DNA of 64,000 nucleotides from Trichoplax adhaerens (taxonomy: Eukaryota > Placozoa > Uniplacotomia > Trichoplacea > Trichoplacidae), in the NCBI RefSeq assembly GCF_000150275.1, contig NW_002060955.1, positions 1,123,225 to 1,187,224 on the forward strand, written 5' to 3'. Positions 24,901 through 39,248 of this stretch are shown one piece after another. Numbering within the stretch: the stretch's first letter is position 1; each line of letters begins with the position of its first letter. The translations under genes and the position numbers were made by a program. Below the pieces are notes generated by a model, which was not told the DNA's origin, ran no database searches, and saw nothing but the letters and a program-made list of their open reading frames with translations.

Positions 24901-26620
24901 GTTTCATTACAGATGTTATTGAAGAATTTCGATACGATATCATCAAAATATTCATGTAAATTTGACAACACAAAGCAGAAATTGCCATTGAAATAGTTTG
25001 CATGATTTTTCAAGTTCAACCTTTTTATTATTTTACATAATTTTAATTGTTTACGCGCATTTACTTATCCTACTATTTTTCCATGATAACGTTCAGAAAA
25101 GTACTATTGTTAAGTTTCTGTATTGCTTCTAATTCCATGAAGCAATTTGCTACGAAATAAGATGTAAGAAGCATGATAATAGATTTTGATTGTGCTTGCT
25201 ACCGTTTGATTGAGGCTCTTTTAAAACATGCTTTCTTGATTAAAGTAGTTTGCTCGATTATATCAACTTGAAGTACACGGTACTAAAATCAAAGCAATCT
25301 ATAGAAAATTAATCTACGTAGTATAGAAATAAAAGCATTCTCTAGACATTTATTTTTAATAGTAGTTGCATAATTTTTCTATTATTAAGACCTTTTTTAA
25401 GTATAGAGAGATAACTTAATATAATGAATGTTTATATGGCCAATCAAACCACAATAATAGTATAATATTACACATATATATGTACTTTATGTACATAACA
25501 TCAACTGTCGGCTTCTTAGAATAGACTTATCCATAAAGCACTGTTATTATTTTCTTTGTATCTTCTAGATTTAATTATTCTGGGCATTGAATGCTGTATT
25601 TCCTACATCAGAGATGTCGAAATTAAGATTGCACATGCTATAAAGACTATCAAAAATTCATAAACACGAAATTGGTAAAAAATATCCTGTTCTTAAGAAA
25701 TACAGAAGTTTCCGCTTCCTTGATAGCTCTTACTAGCACTCTTTGTTTCTTTCTAAGACACAGTAAATTACTTTAAATCTTTCTTGCTGGAAGTAGATCA
25801 TAATTGAACGATGCTATTTTACTATAGTATGCTGGGATTGAATATTGTAACTTAGTTATTCTACGAATTAAAAGTGATTTACAATTATTCAAACTAAATT
25901 TACGGTAAAACATCTTCCTTAACACTTTTGATCCAATTTTTATTCTAAATACAGTAGCATGAAGCCGGTACAAAAGTTTAAGAAAGGGTGTAGCTAAAAT
26001 TAGAAAGTAGACAGTGACCTGAATAGTCTTCCGTTTCTACAATAAATAGAAACAAAATCAAAAATATTATTTTGTTGATCAATAATTCACTTTCTATCAG
26101 GTAAAGTAATGATGTGCTTTTGGCATCAGCCGAGAAATAATCGGATCTCAAATAATTAAGCTGTCATAGTTTTCTTCGCAAATGCCCAAAATTTAAAGAT
26201 TAACTAAGGCCTTATGACATTTTACTAACAAATAAATGCCTTAGTAATAATTAACAATAATAATGATTTAACTGATAAACTAATTATGGGAAGGTTCCAA
26301 TTTGAATAAATTTAGCAAAATATGACTAAAAGAGGATTTTTTATAATAAATTTACAAATTACTTTACAAAATGTCTAGAAATAGATTTATTGGACAAATT
26401 GATGCTACTTCTGTGATTAGTTAAATATTTACAAAGCTTGACTATATTGGATAAAAAGGTTTTAAAACTAAGAAATGGAATTAAATGTCGGTATGGAATC
26501 AGAATTGAACTGAAATACAATGGAATCTACTAACGTAAATTGTGACCTTCGACAAATAATTCTATATCTTTGTTGTAATAAGCTTATAATATTGCATCCA
26601 ATTGTCAATAATGTCTTGCC
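21913..26620. other. intergenic region upstream of copy B
   Basis: AT-rich and without a gene I can support. Short ORFs at 22824-23094 (both strands), 24768-25019 (-) and 25773-25973 (-) lack domains and splice partners. A perfect 30-bp palindrome lies at 24306-24335. From about 26400 the sequence resembles the 5' flank of copy A. Confidence 0.5.
24306..24335. repeat. perfect 30-bp palindrome
   Basis: TAACCGGCCATTAT, two loop bases AC, then ATAATGGCCGGTTA: a 14-bp stem with no mismatch. It is GC-richer than its surroundings. It has no T-run to act as a terminator and does not sit beside any gene. It could be the tips of a tiny inverted-repeat element or a cruciform-forming site. Confidence 0.7.
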
Positions 26621-26634
26621 CAGGTGTTCGAAAT
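26621..26634 (+). promoter_or_regulatory. conserved upstream element CAGGTGTTCGAAAT (copy B)
   Basis: Identical 14-mer to that at 6054-6067, here 120 bp before the ATG of copy B. Wider similarity with the copy A flank (for example GAATTGA...GAA..ACAATG.AAT, about 5930 and 26500) shows the promoter was duplicated with the gene. The 14-mer is the best preserved part I can see by eye. Confidence 0.45.
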
Positions 26635-26740
26635 ATAGAGATGACTAAACAGTTTGCGCGAATTATAGTCGTTATGGTAGGATCTATAAAGCTATTAAGG
26701 GTTAAATCAAGAATTAGTTTATCATCATACTGATGTAACG

Positions 26741-29700
26741 ATGAGATTGATTGGTTGGTTTTGTGCTTTCCTTCTCCTTTCTTGGATTCCAGAATATCTC
26801 TGTCGAAATAATCTCACTGTAGTATGTTTAATACCTCACATAAGCTCGCTTTCGGTCGGCAAATTTTTGGTTACCTCTGTAAAGGCCGCAGGTCATGACA
26901 TTAATCAAGCAAACAATATTTTATCAAACTACAGCCTACAGATGGAATTTTACGATAGCAAGGTGCGTGTTGTACGTATAGCTAATCGCAGATAGTCTAC
27001 CAGTTTAGTAGATATAAAAGATGTCTCTACTTATATTGAATGTAAGATTGATAATTGAAAAACGTTTTATAGTATTTAGAATTGTCTGCCATAAATTAAA
27101 CTTAACTATTTATCAACTTGAATAAACCTACCTTTCGACATAACCGCACAGAAGTTGACGCCTTATGTGATTAAATTATACTATAGCAAATTATAGCTTT
27201 AATTTATCAATGATTGAGTATCACATAGCTTACAGTACTAGTTTAAATGGTACATTATAAATCACATACTGTATGCACATTATGAATTGTCCTAAGTTAT
27301 CGTCTCAGATAGATTTTATACTTCCTCATCTTTAAGTATTATCGCATTTATAACATTTTAAATTTGCAATACTCGTGTATTATAGTTCATAAAATACTAT
27401 GGTCAAGGGCTGTTTGTAAGTACTCTTACATGCGCTCACATAGCAATATGTTATAAAGAATTTAACTTTTGAAACACGAACTTTACAAAAGTCATCATTT
27501 AAAACTAGGAGTGTTTAAGTAAGGGAATAAATTCTTATAGGGCGAATACACGTAACTTACTAGCTCACAACACAAACCGCTTCTTTACTGCCGGAAGCTG
27601 CATTCTAATGAAATAACTTAACTTGAAAGTTATTTTTTGGTTGCACTTATAAATTATATCCTAATTTATAGTGAAAGGCTCGCAATCAGCAGAAGTATTA
27701 TAGCTATTAAAATGTATTCTTTTCCTATTCGAACTCACTATGGTATGATTTTACTCAATATATCTTATCTTATTTAGTCTAAACTGACCTAGTCTATACT
27801 CAAAAATACGCGTTTTACGAACAGATTCAATTACAAAAATCTCGCAGGCAATCGCAAATTAGATCATAATTATCAATAGCATCCATACGAGTACGCTAAT
27901 TAAAACAGAATGGTTATTGATGAATAGGTCAGTATTTAATAAAGACTGCTGTAGAGTTTAAGGATTAATCGATCTAAGCAATTTCTCTGGCTAAACATAT
28001 TAACTATGGTATCAGTGGAAAAAGATTTAAGGTACTAGTTCACTTTAATTGATAGATAATACCATTCTGTTCTAAAGACAGTCTCATCGTAGGAACCAAA
28101 CCAATTGCAGTGTATTAATTACGATGCCACTTGATAATATCTGAGGTTTTTCTCCATCGATGATTAGGCCCTTGTCACGGTAGTGAATCTGCCGTGATGA
28201 ATGATAACTTACTTAATTTAGACATGTATATGTATCACGTTAAGATAGTTATTAATTTAGATATGTGTATGAATTATTTGATGACTTAATATAGCCGATA
28301 CAAACCTGTTCCTAATACAGGTTAAATTATACTTAATATGGTATATGAGCTGTCAATAGTAAATTCAATATAAATCCTGTTAATTATAAGCTAGGGCAAA
28401 CATAAAGCTAATCTATAGCAATATTACAAATCCATTGGATTAGACAAGGAATAATTTAATGTATTCACGAAGTCTTATTGGTCGAAATATATCACACATC
28501 GTAAACCGGTTTTATGGCTAGAAAAGCTATTTAAATGATTGATTTTGAATATTAAATTAGACTTGCATTTTCTAGAATAAAGATATAGTTAGAAGATTCT
28601 GAAAGGCATTTCTCAGTTATTGTACTTAGCTAGGGTAATCTAGTTAGTTTAGATTAGGCAAGTTTAGTTAAGTAACAGCCCTACTAGAATTAGTGCCTGT
28701 TACGGAGCCATGCTCCGAAATATTAATTGCTAAGTTAATTAAAATATCTCATTTAAATTATTGTTTGCTCCAGTAGCTTATTAGATATTAATGTCTATTC
28801 ATAAGTACATGTTCAATATTGTTGACATCTCGGAGCTAACACGCTTAGTCTGTAAACGTTAATTAATAACGCCTTAAGTGTAAGATCAATTACTTTGCAG
28901 AGCCTTGAGGCTCTAGTTGCTATACTAGGATATCTATACTGTACAGTGTAAGCCGCTATTTCAAGAATATTCACAAGTGTACCATCGGCGAGACTATTAA
29001 AAGCGGAGCACTAGCTTAGCTTCTCAGTTCCAGTTAGTCATTGCAGGATCTTGTGACTATTATTGCTAAGAATATTCTTACGTTTTTCTTTAGTACATTT
29101 TACGACTAAGGTTAACGAAAATAAAGTAAAGTATTTAAACCTGTTACTCAATAGTAGTTTTTTTGTGTAGCTGAGAGTTAGTTCAACTACGATAGGTCCC
29201 TAAGTTAGTTGGGAACACAAGTACTAGTGAAGATAGTGTTTAAGACCCGGTTTCTTGTTACAAAGAAGAAGATTTGTAACAGTGCCCAATAACATTATCA
29301 CGTAGGTCATCAACCCCAATTATCAGAATTGTTGGCATCAATGCTATCTAGATTTACTAGTGATAAAGAATTGTTGCTTACGTTGCCAATTTCGGTCAAG
29401 AACAGAAATCGCCCAGATTTTTAATAATAGCAGAAGCGAAACTAATTAATCTATTTATTTAATTTCCCATTGAATATATTAAAATGGCAACTGCAAAATG
29501 CACTATAGTAACTCAATAATATTAAAAAAAATATTTTATATCCTACCAGCTATAGAAATCAATTAATCCTAGTATTTCAGCAATAGCTCGCATATATTAC
29601 ACAATATCAGAAGAAAATTAGATATTAATTTACATTGAAGCTGAATATGCTTCGCTACTGTTTGTTTTCTCTTCGTGATAGTCTATTAACATTAATTTGC

Positions 29701-32700
29701 ATTTCTTCGTAGATTTTTCCATAATACACTTATATTTCATTTATGAAGCATCAGTTAGAAGTCATTTTCAAATGTATGGATTAATGAGTTTAAATTAAAT
29801 TCGGCTAGTTTTCTAGCAACAAACACTATACCAATGCATTATTTTATAGTAAAGAGTTCTACTGACATACCTTATTGCTAATAGTAGATTAGTACAAAAT
29901 TGATTAACGTATGTTGTTGTTCACCTAAATAAATAGTTTCATCTATTAATTGGCATAACAGATTCTAAATAATAGCTTTTAATCTACCGGGTTTATTTAA
30001 TTGTTTCATAAACGAGTGCTATATCCTTATAAAATTGTATTTACAATCCTATCTTAGCTACTCATTGAAAATTTCAAGAATTTATGTGCTATTATTTTCT
30101 ATATCAGAGAGCTGAGAGCAAATATTAATCGTATCAGCATTTTAATGAATAGAAAAAGATCAAAAGGAGAAATAAAACAAAGCACTTTTAAGATTTTTCT
30201 ATTATAATTGTAAAAGATTTCTTTTGTTGATGTTAATGTAGCAGGTAACCGTAACGGCTTAGAATCAGAGCTTTTCTTCATTTATCTGTTATCGAAGGAG
30301 ATACGAATGCAATGCTCATTATAATGTCGTCAATCTTAAAATTATTGTAGGTGTTTACTTCGTTTAATTTTTACATCTGCGCCTGAACTGAAAGCAAAAC
30401 AGAGTTTCTTAATCTATAAGTTAGTCTTTTAATATTGTCATTATCGAGAAAATCTATTATGTTTCGGTGATAGCTGTCAAGCATTAAGTGACACAAGACG
30501 GCCTCAAAGAGTTTCACGTAATAGTTAGTCTTTGCAACTTAACACGTTGTATTAATGCGCTGATGGACTCCATATTTGATCATAATGATTGCTATATTTG
30601 ATGTATTTAGGTTGCTAAGAATAGATATTATCGCGAAGCTAATATTAGATGATTGCTAACTACTATTATTAGAAATTATTGATGACTAATTTTGGCTAGT
30701 TTGCTAGCTATGTTACAATATATGTGTGACGTGATATACTTAAATTGTGAAGATGTCTAAGACCGAAAGGTTTTGGACACTAATATAAGAGTACTAATAT
30801 CTTAAGTAAAATGATTCGGATTTCAGAAGACAAGTGGCGTTCTATTTGAGTAAAAGTATTCTATTTGATGGCTCAAATCTGATTGTGGTTAATTATATTG
30901 TCAAAAATCGATGATATAACGAAATGTATTTAAGAACTGCGGAAATGAGCTCTACGGAGAGATTTCACGTCACTTCAAGCTCGGAATACTTTAAATCTTA
31001 GACTATATTCTTGTAGTAATTAACTGTTGCTCTACTATTCTTAAAACTTTTAATGCAGACCTTTTAATAAGGCAATTTTTGTGAGATACCTTTATTACAC
31101 ACATGTATTGGTTACCAGCAATCTCATTAATTTGTGACAATTCAATCCCCACACATACTCGTATAAACATACAGTGACAGCTATTCTCTTACACTACGCA
31201 TTACTAGTATTTAGTATTCTAGGATTTTTCGTACATAAAATTATGCAAATCATAATTTCCAACGTAATATAAATACTGAAAGATTCAATTTGTTAGGTAG
31301 ATAAATCATAAATTCAAATATACCGTATGATTGGGTTGAAATTATTTATAGAAAAATATACTACAATGTCATTAAGGAATAACTGCTCCGATACAGGTGA
31401 TATTACACCAGTATTTTAAAATTTCTTTAACATTTCGTTCAGATTTAGCTGGTCTAAATTATCCAATCGCAATGTTTCTATTATATTATAAAAACATTAA
31501 ATTTATCTTTAAGTGACTGATTTTTACTAAATTTTATAGACAAATGGCCCACTAGCTACTAAACTTCTGATTGATTCAGTGTTCCGTCAACCCCAGAAAA
31601 TTGCAGTTATTGGTCCTTTACTATCCACAACAACAGAATATGTTGCTTCCATTTCAAAATATTGGAACTTAGTTCAGGTATGTGTTAATTATTACTAGAG
31701 ACGATAATAAAAAATTTATTCGATATCTAACGGATTTTATATTAAATACGCTGGTCGTCGATAATGCATATTTCAGCTATTGATTGATTTGGATTAGCTG
31801 GTAACTTTACAGTAAAACATTCTTTCTAATGAAGTGCTGCATACATTTTAAATATTCTTTCTACTTTTCTAGCTTGGTTATGCATCGACATCAATATCAC
31901 TAGATGATAAATCAACGTATCCATACTATTTTAGAACTTCAGTAACTGAACAAAGCTATACTCCCGCAAGAGTGTCATTTTTTAAAGAATTTAATTGGAA
32001 TAAAGTCGGGATAGTGCATAGTCCAATTGGTGCTTATCCGAAGGTAAGGAGAGTCCGCTCACAGTAAATTGAGATTGAAGTGTAGTGCTTTTATTATATG
32101 TTATTTATGGCATACGCAAGAACGCTGGTTGTATAATGGAGAAAATCACTTTCTTTCTTAAGAAGATATCCGCTATAAATTATTTCATTACAGCAGATTT
32201 CATATTAATGGTTAAATTTCGAAATAGAGCTCAGTCTATAAGGTTCTTCATCAATAAAATAGATAAATAGTGATATCATTTTGTTTCTTAAACAAGGAAC
32301 AAGGATTGATCGTATTATTAGCTATTTACCCTAATTAGAAAAGCTGTATAGATTAAATATAAACAGTAACGATATGTTTTATTGACTATCAATGATAAAT
32401 TAACTTCTAACCAAGTTCGAATGTAGACTTATTAAAGGAGTTACTGCTATAGCCTTTTTACTACTCTAGCAACAGCAGAAATGCCTTTAATAATTCTAAA
32501 CTGATATTGACTTAATGCAGAAATTTTAATTTTGGATATATATTTAGCTGGCCTTATTGATTCAACGAGAAATGACTAAAGCAAATGTAGAAGTAGCAGT
32601 GATGGAGACCATTGACGCGGATGCTGCGTTTGCTTTGAATAGTTTAAAGGTAAAATTTTGAGAATACTTTCTCAAAATCAAGCTATCCTTGATCTTCATC

Positions 32701-35700
32701 AATATAGAAGTTAATTTTATTTTGATAAGAAATACTAGAGATTGGATTTGAACTTAATAATTTTGTTGTAATAGACCTCCGAGTCCTTCATGTATCGATT
32801 CCATTTAATTGCAGATACATTATTTCCAAAATTAATTTACTATAAAATAAGATTAATAACTTCGAAGACAGAGCTTCACTTAGCGCTCCTCATACTTCCC
32901 TAGGATTCAATCAGTACTGTTACTAGTATGGATTAGAATTGATAATATCAATGATAGAATTATATAGCAAGGGTAGTAAGAATAATACAATAATTTTGGC
33001 TTTGTTTTAATTCTCTATATAGCAAAAAGATGTTCGGATAATATTATACGTTGGATTTACTATTCCCGCCAGACAACTGATATGCCAGGTTAGCTTTGTT
33101 GCTTAGTAATCAGTTTTGATTACAATTTAATGATTATCTAAATCTTGTACTTTCTTCATATCTGAAGACATAGTCTCCTAAGAATTTATAAGTAATAGCG
33201 TAATTTCCGAAAGATTTCATAAATATTTAAATTGATCCTGAAGCCGAAATAACACACTTAAATGGACGAATTTCTTTATTAGGCTTATCGTAAAGGATAT
33301 TATGGTTCAAGATATGTATGGTGGTTTCCAGGATGGTTCCGAACTGGCTGGTGGAAAATTTCAGATGCAAGTTTTAACTGCACTACCGACGAACTATTTG
33401 CAGTGATAAGAAATAGCTCATTTTACACTAGCGCACCTATTTATTCGAGTTCCAATACGAAAGGAATATCCGGCAAGGTGAAGTATTAAATAATTGATTA
33501 TATATATTTTGAATATCTTTTTTAGTACTTGCTATAATAATAAATAATATTTTTTGATGGAATCAGACTAAAAGCCAATGTTAAGTTCTATATTGCAATT
33601 ATTCCATTAGTAAGCTGATAAGATATATCCATATCAGAAATTTTTATCGAGAAAAATTTAAACTCTATTGTCACAATCATACTAATTAAATAGAAATATT
33701 TACTTGAAAATAGTATGAAATAATATGCCATACTTTCTTAAAGGTGCTTCGTGCAAAGTAGTTGTTAGGATAACATATTACGATCTGTTGTTACACTTTA
33801 ATATGATTTTAATATAAAGCATGCGTGGACCAGCAATAGATCTGGTGATCCAAATATAGTAATTGCTGATTGCTCGGGTACTCTGACTAAAATTTTAAAG
33901 ATACCCTCACGATTGAGATTTTCTATTCAGTAGTATTTCCTATTTTGCTGCTTTGGGAGTTCTTGTACAATTACGCCCAGAAAATTTTTAGGCGTATTCT
34001 AGTTCTGCTATTTGTGTCTCCCCATACTTACTAATATCTGTATCTTTATACACTGGTATATTAATACGATTTCATAAACCGATATTTAAATAAATCATAC
34101 CGTATCAAGTTATCTGATTAGCTTCAAGCTACACTGGCAACACAAGACACGAGATCACTGTGATATGCTGTTGAAAGTAGCTTAAGTATAAAATAAATAT
34201 TATAAAATCATAAAATTAGTAGTCATCAATGCAGAATCATTTATTGCTAAACAAGGATAACTTTCCCAAATTTCAGTACTGCTAATAAAAGATCAGGATA
34301 TGTATCGATAAGAATATTAATGTGACTATTGTAGCCATTATGTCGCATTCCTAATATATTTAGCCATGCAGACATTATGTAAAGTCGGGTATGAGTCGAA
34401 TATGGACATCATGAATTAATATTTATGATGACATACTAGTTTAACTGTAGTTTAGTGAAAATGTCACTTTTATTTATATGCATATAATGCTAAATTTAAA
34501 CCACAGCAATACTTAAACTTTTAATTTTAAAATATTATAAAGACTCAATATGGCTAAATAATACGCTAAAAAGACCTATTTTTTTTTTAGACTGGCACGC
34601 AGTTTTTTAACGACTTGAATAAGTCCCTGAATTATACATTTAAGTCCTCCGCCGTTGCTGACACCATCGGGGGGATATATGATGCAGTCTGGTCTCTCGC
34701 ATTAGGCTTAAATAGGACGGAACATCAGTTGTTATCAAAAAATTCATCTTTAAATGAATTTAACTATCACAATCAGAAGATACGATCAGTTCTTGTAGAA
34801 GAACTAAACAAACTTTCTTTTTATGGAGTCACAGTAAGTATACATATGTTATTAACTGCTAAGATATAATATGATAGGATATCTTTACAACAAAACTAGT
34901 AAAAGGTTGCTTTAAGCCATATCCAGTCGTTTCACTACGGTAGTAAAATAAGATATATTCTATAATTGCTGTAGATATATTTACTTCTGGTGTAGAAGAA
35001 AAATTTTTATTTCGCTTCGGCTATTCATTCTGCAGTCTATTTAGTGCACAAAATTGCTGGCTTACTCGCATATTGCAAAGTTGGCACAACTAGTTACTAA
35101 TATTTGGCATTTTCATGAAACCAATTTAATTCATATTTCTTAATTGATTTACTGGCTAGTATATTGTATTTGTTGTATGCTGTTACATAATAGGGACCCA
35201 TCTCATTTAAAAATGGAAGTAGCCGTTTAGGTAATGTCATCATTTGGCAATTACAAGGTGCATTTAACATTGTATTGATTTAAAATTCCTTTCATACCTT
35301 ATTTATCAAATTAAAAATAGCAAAACCTTATAATCTGTTCTTGGATTCTTTGGTACAGATTCCTACAAAAAGGTTGCTTTTTATGACATTGTACGCAATA
35401 AATTAAATATCCATAATGATACACTTAAATGGCAAGGTGGGTAATGCTACAAGCAAATTCTATTAATTAACTATACTATAACAAAACGTAATTTAATGTT
35501 GAGGGAGAGTTAAATTTAAAGCTTTAATTTACATAATTTTGTACGCAAAGTATTCTTATTTGTGGTTGCTAATCACTCTTTACCTTATGTATTACTTTCT
35601 CTAAACCATATATTGACATTTATAAGTAACGGCCCTATTTCTTTCCTTATTTAAGATGGGAAACCTCCTCAAGATCGACTAATCGTGATCGTCGTTATTA

Positions 35701-38700
35701 ATACAATTACCGCTGGAGCATTCATTCCATTTAGCATCATTAGCTGTTTAGGGATTGTATTTTCTTTCGTTATAATAGGATTTATTGTAATTAAGAGGCA
35801 TAACAGGTATTCTTAACATCTAAGAATAAAAGTTTGCCATTAATATTGATTGAAGTTTGAGGCATTTAAGTATCAAATATTTTTTTTTATTAAGATATAT
35901 CAAGATGTCAAGTCCTAATTTAAATTACTGCATTTTGTTTGGATGCATACTTTGCTACGCCTCCGTTATGGTAAACGGTATGGATTCACGACTTATAGGC
36001 GTCAAGAATAGAAAATACACATGCGTTGCGAAAATTTGGTTCCTTAGCTTGGGCTTTACAATTGCTTTTGGTTCAGTAATGTTGAAGTCTTGGAGAATAT
36101 TCAAAATTTTTACCAATGTAGCAAAATTGAAAATGGTAAATTAAAATACCTAATAAGTATTACCTTTTTAAAACTATCTATACCTGTTTTAATAAATCCA
36201 AACAGTATGTTTAAGTCATGTTAGGTTCGGTTATAAGTTATAAATTATTCGATCATCTGTGATCGGACATTCATTACAAATTTAAATAAGTAACATAAAT
36301 TAAATCTAAAACCCAGTGTGAAACCTAGCATGCTCTATTTTCTAGTTGTTTTCGCCCTAATCCACTTCTAAGTAATAGAATGTTGTAATTATGACATTTG
36401 AGATTTTAGTTGAAAATAAAATAGAAATTGATAAGATTTTTAATTATACCACCAAAATGAAGAAATAGTTAACAAGCTTTTCCATTACAGTATGGTTGAG
36501 CGAAAGTAGAATTTGCTACGATGACGTGTAGAATAGCTTTAACGCGATTGATATCGAGTTAGAATTTGTAGCAATGCATGTGCAAATTGCTTTCTAAAAT
36601 CTTACCATCAGTATAACTGCCATTTGCTCTTAGTAGTATTAGATTTAAACTATACTTCATGGTGTTAGGAAAGGACTTAATATTCTTAAATCATATGCGG
36701 ATATGTAATGAAGTCGTTCAATTATTTTTACCCAGTGTAGACGTGAAAATGATCATTTAGCAAATATCTAATGTAGATCATAGTTAAAGGATAAATAGAA
36801 AGTAAAATACCGAAGAAATTGAAAAATTTAAAATTTAAACTGAATAAATTCATCTTGTTAAATTAGATCATCAAAGATAGGCGCCTTATTATTCTACTTG
36901 CGCAGATGGTGCTTATCGATATTCTTATCTTGATTTTATGGAATATTATCGATCCTATCGCTACCAGTGACATAAATATCGGAGAAGTCATGGTATGGTT
37001 TAGAAATGAAATTAATAATAAGAATCGGAAATACTTCTACGGTAGTCTGGTTCGATAAGAAATAGGAGTCCTTCATAAGTTGATATTTTTTCATTTAATT
37101 TTTATAGGAAACTGATAATAAAATTATACGAAATCGTCTCCAAGTCTGTACCTCTAAAAACTGGATTGTTTGGTTAATAATTATTTTAATATACAAATCA
37201 GTTATGTTGCTATATGGAGTAAGTTTGGCTTGGAGAACTCGTAAAGTCTCTATCAATTCTTTGAATGATTCTCGTTCATTGGCCTTGACAATTTATAATA
37301 TATTCGTATTAAGTTTTACTGGAGTTATTATTGGAATGGTGTCTAATGATGTTAACAATGTTGGATTTGCTTTAAAATCGACGTTCATCATCTTGTGTAC
37401 TACATCATCAATCTGTCTAGTATTTATTCCTAAGGTATAGTAGGATTTATTCTTCTTACTAAAGACTAACTGTAAATATAAGCCCAGGATTATAAACTTA
37501 ATTCCAAATTGATGGATAATTGTAGGAAAACGTATCTGATACAGGTGTTTAAGTATAAGATTGATTCAGTATAGAAAGTTTGCTTTGATTATACTGCAAT
37601 AGCTTGTAAGCTTGAATTGAGTAGAGTAGTATTATTTACCAGTGTCAAGAATTTGGATATTAAATATTAGTGATTCATTTATTTTGATCGTATCAGCTAT
37701 TACAGGTTAAAGTTAATCCGCCACATGCAGTCGCATTAACTAAATCAGAAAATAAGCTTTCTTCTGCTAATCTGACTGGATCAACTTGTGGTGATCAGCA
37801 ATTAGAAATTAGAAAGTTGCGATTAATTGTCAAAGAAGTAAGAAGTTTAACTAATTTGATAGCTTATACCATAATTTTCTCTTATTTTGTATGATAAGCA
37901 ACATCATGTTGACCAATATAGCATAATATTCGATCAGCTACGGTAGAAGAGGCGTAGCACATTTGCAGAGCTCATTTAACCCATAAAGTAATGCACAGCG
38001 ATTGAAAAATGGTTTAATTAACTGGATCGATCGCTAGAGAAAGCGGTATTATTTTGATAGAAATTGAAGGTACAGAAGTTTTACCTCATCTATGCAATAA
38101 GTGCTGCCATCAGTCCCCTCAAGTCATATTTCTTTCTGTTTAAATCTAGTGCAGTAAAACTATTTTTATACAAGCAGCTAACATTATTCTATAGAACAAA
38201 GTTACCCTCCAGTCGTATTTATCTTAGATCTTACTTTTACTAGCCTAGATAGTGCAATCGATAGCTATGACCAAATGTAATCAATCCGCTGTATTATAAT
38301 TTAAAAAACATTTTTGAACATAGTTTAGCGCGCAGCTACCCTACTTTAAGTTATAATACGAGTCTAGGGCTCTTATAAAGCACTTGGAAATTAATTTTAC
38401 GTCACAAATACTTCTTCATTGAAGTAATGCTCCCTTTATAAAATCAGTTAGTGAATAGCAGTAGCTTTATGTAATGCTCCTTCTAATCATATTAGTAGAA
38501 ATACAATAATCAAGAATGATCAGGCTGTAAATCCGTCCATATGTTCAATTTATTTAGTTAGAAAAATTGGCAGTTACCAACGACTAATAAGATCATATCT
38601 AAACAAAATTCTGAAGTATTCTAAGCTCTCTATCTCTTTCGTTATACTATCATAGCATAGTTAGCCTTTAATGTTGTATGTTTTATGCAGTTATATTCAA

Positions 38701-39198
38701 GTACAATTTTCTGCTTAAGACAGCTACACTATATAAAGGATAAAATTTAAATGTTGACCATTAATACTCATTCTAATAGCAATAAATATCAAAACGTGAA
38801 CGTAGCAATACTTCATAAGAACATATTACCTACGATCAGGTTTTGATAAATATTAGTCCCCAGAATCAGTTAGAAATCACAATAACGTTTAGAAATTGCT
38901 TGATTTATGTTTGAGGGTAAATGATGATATTCAAAGTTTAGCAATGGGAAGTTGTTTGTTCTCTTCTTACCTACCTTCTGTTGTATGTCTTTCATCGCAC
39001 TCCGTTATAACCCAATCTGCAAATACCGTAATTTATAGTTTTTCTTACTAAAATGACTATAGCTATGTATTACATCAGCAATTAACGTTAATGTTTAATA
39101 TTTTGATGTATCCTTTTTTATAGCAAGAAGAAAAGCTTATTAAATTTCAGACCTCTGATCAGCAAGACAGCCAACGTCAGAGTACTTTTATCGAATAA
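26741..39198 (+). CDS. GABA-B-like class C GPCR, copy B (15 exons)
   Basis: Same architecture as copy A, about 776 residues. Exons: 26741-26962, 31540-31677, 31873-32043, 32548-32649, 33023-33088, 33283-33477, 34591-34833, 35194-35257, 35359-35436, 35656-35806, 35895-36135, 36867-36992, 37108-37434, 37706-37837, 39124-39198 (TAA). Exon lengths equal those of copy A for exons 1-14 and every intron phase is the same. Signal peptide MRLIGWFCAFLLLSW. Ectodomain motifs: YWNLVQLGYAS, YPYYFRTSVTEQSY, KDVRIILYVG, YGSRYVWWFPGW, GGIYDAVWSLALGLNRTE. Linker WQDGKPPQDR, then RYIKMSSPNLNYC, ILILWNIIDPI (TM4), LAWRTRKVSINSLNDSR and CLVFIPK (TM7 end). Tail LEIRKLRLIVKEQEEKLIKF is a short coiled coil. AATAAA occurs 45 bp past the stop (39243). 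Intron 1 is 4.6 kb and contains a solo LTR. Ligand unknown; the acidic GABA-amine residue of GABBR1 is Thr here. Confidence 0.93.
28693..29286 (+). mobile_element. solo LTR, 584 bp, with 5-bp TSD (intron 1 of copy B)
   Basis: The LTR is 28698-29281, flanked by GTGCC at 28693-28697 and 29282-29286. It has TGTTAC...GTAACA ends, a start hairpin (CGGAGCCATGCTCCG), a TATA-like CTATTAAAAG near 29006 and AATAAAG near 29121. The 3' end forms the hairpin TTGTTACAAA/TTTGTAACA. There is no internal coding region, so it is a solo LTR. Its start and its AAGACCCGGTTTC tail resemble the LTR in intron 5 of copy A. Confidence 0.88.
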
Positions 39199-39248
39199 GA
39201 GTTACTAACGTAATATTCGATGGTCAAGTATCCGTATTTATTAATAAA

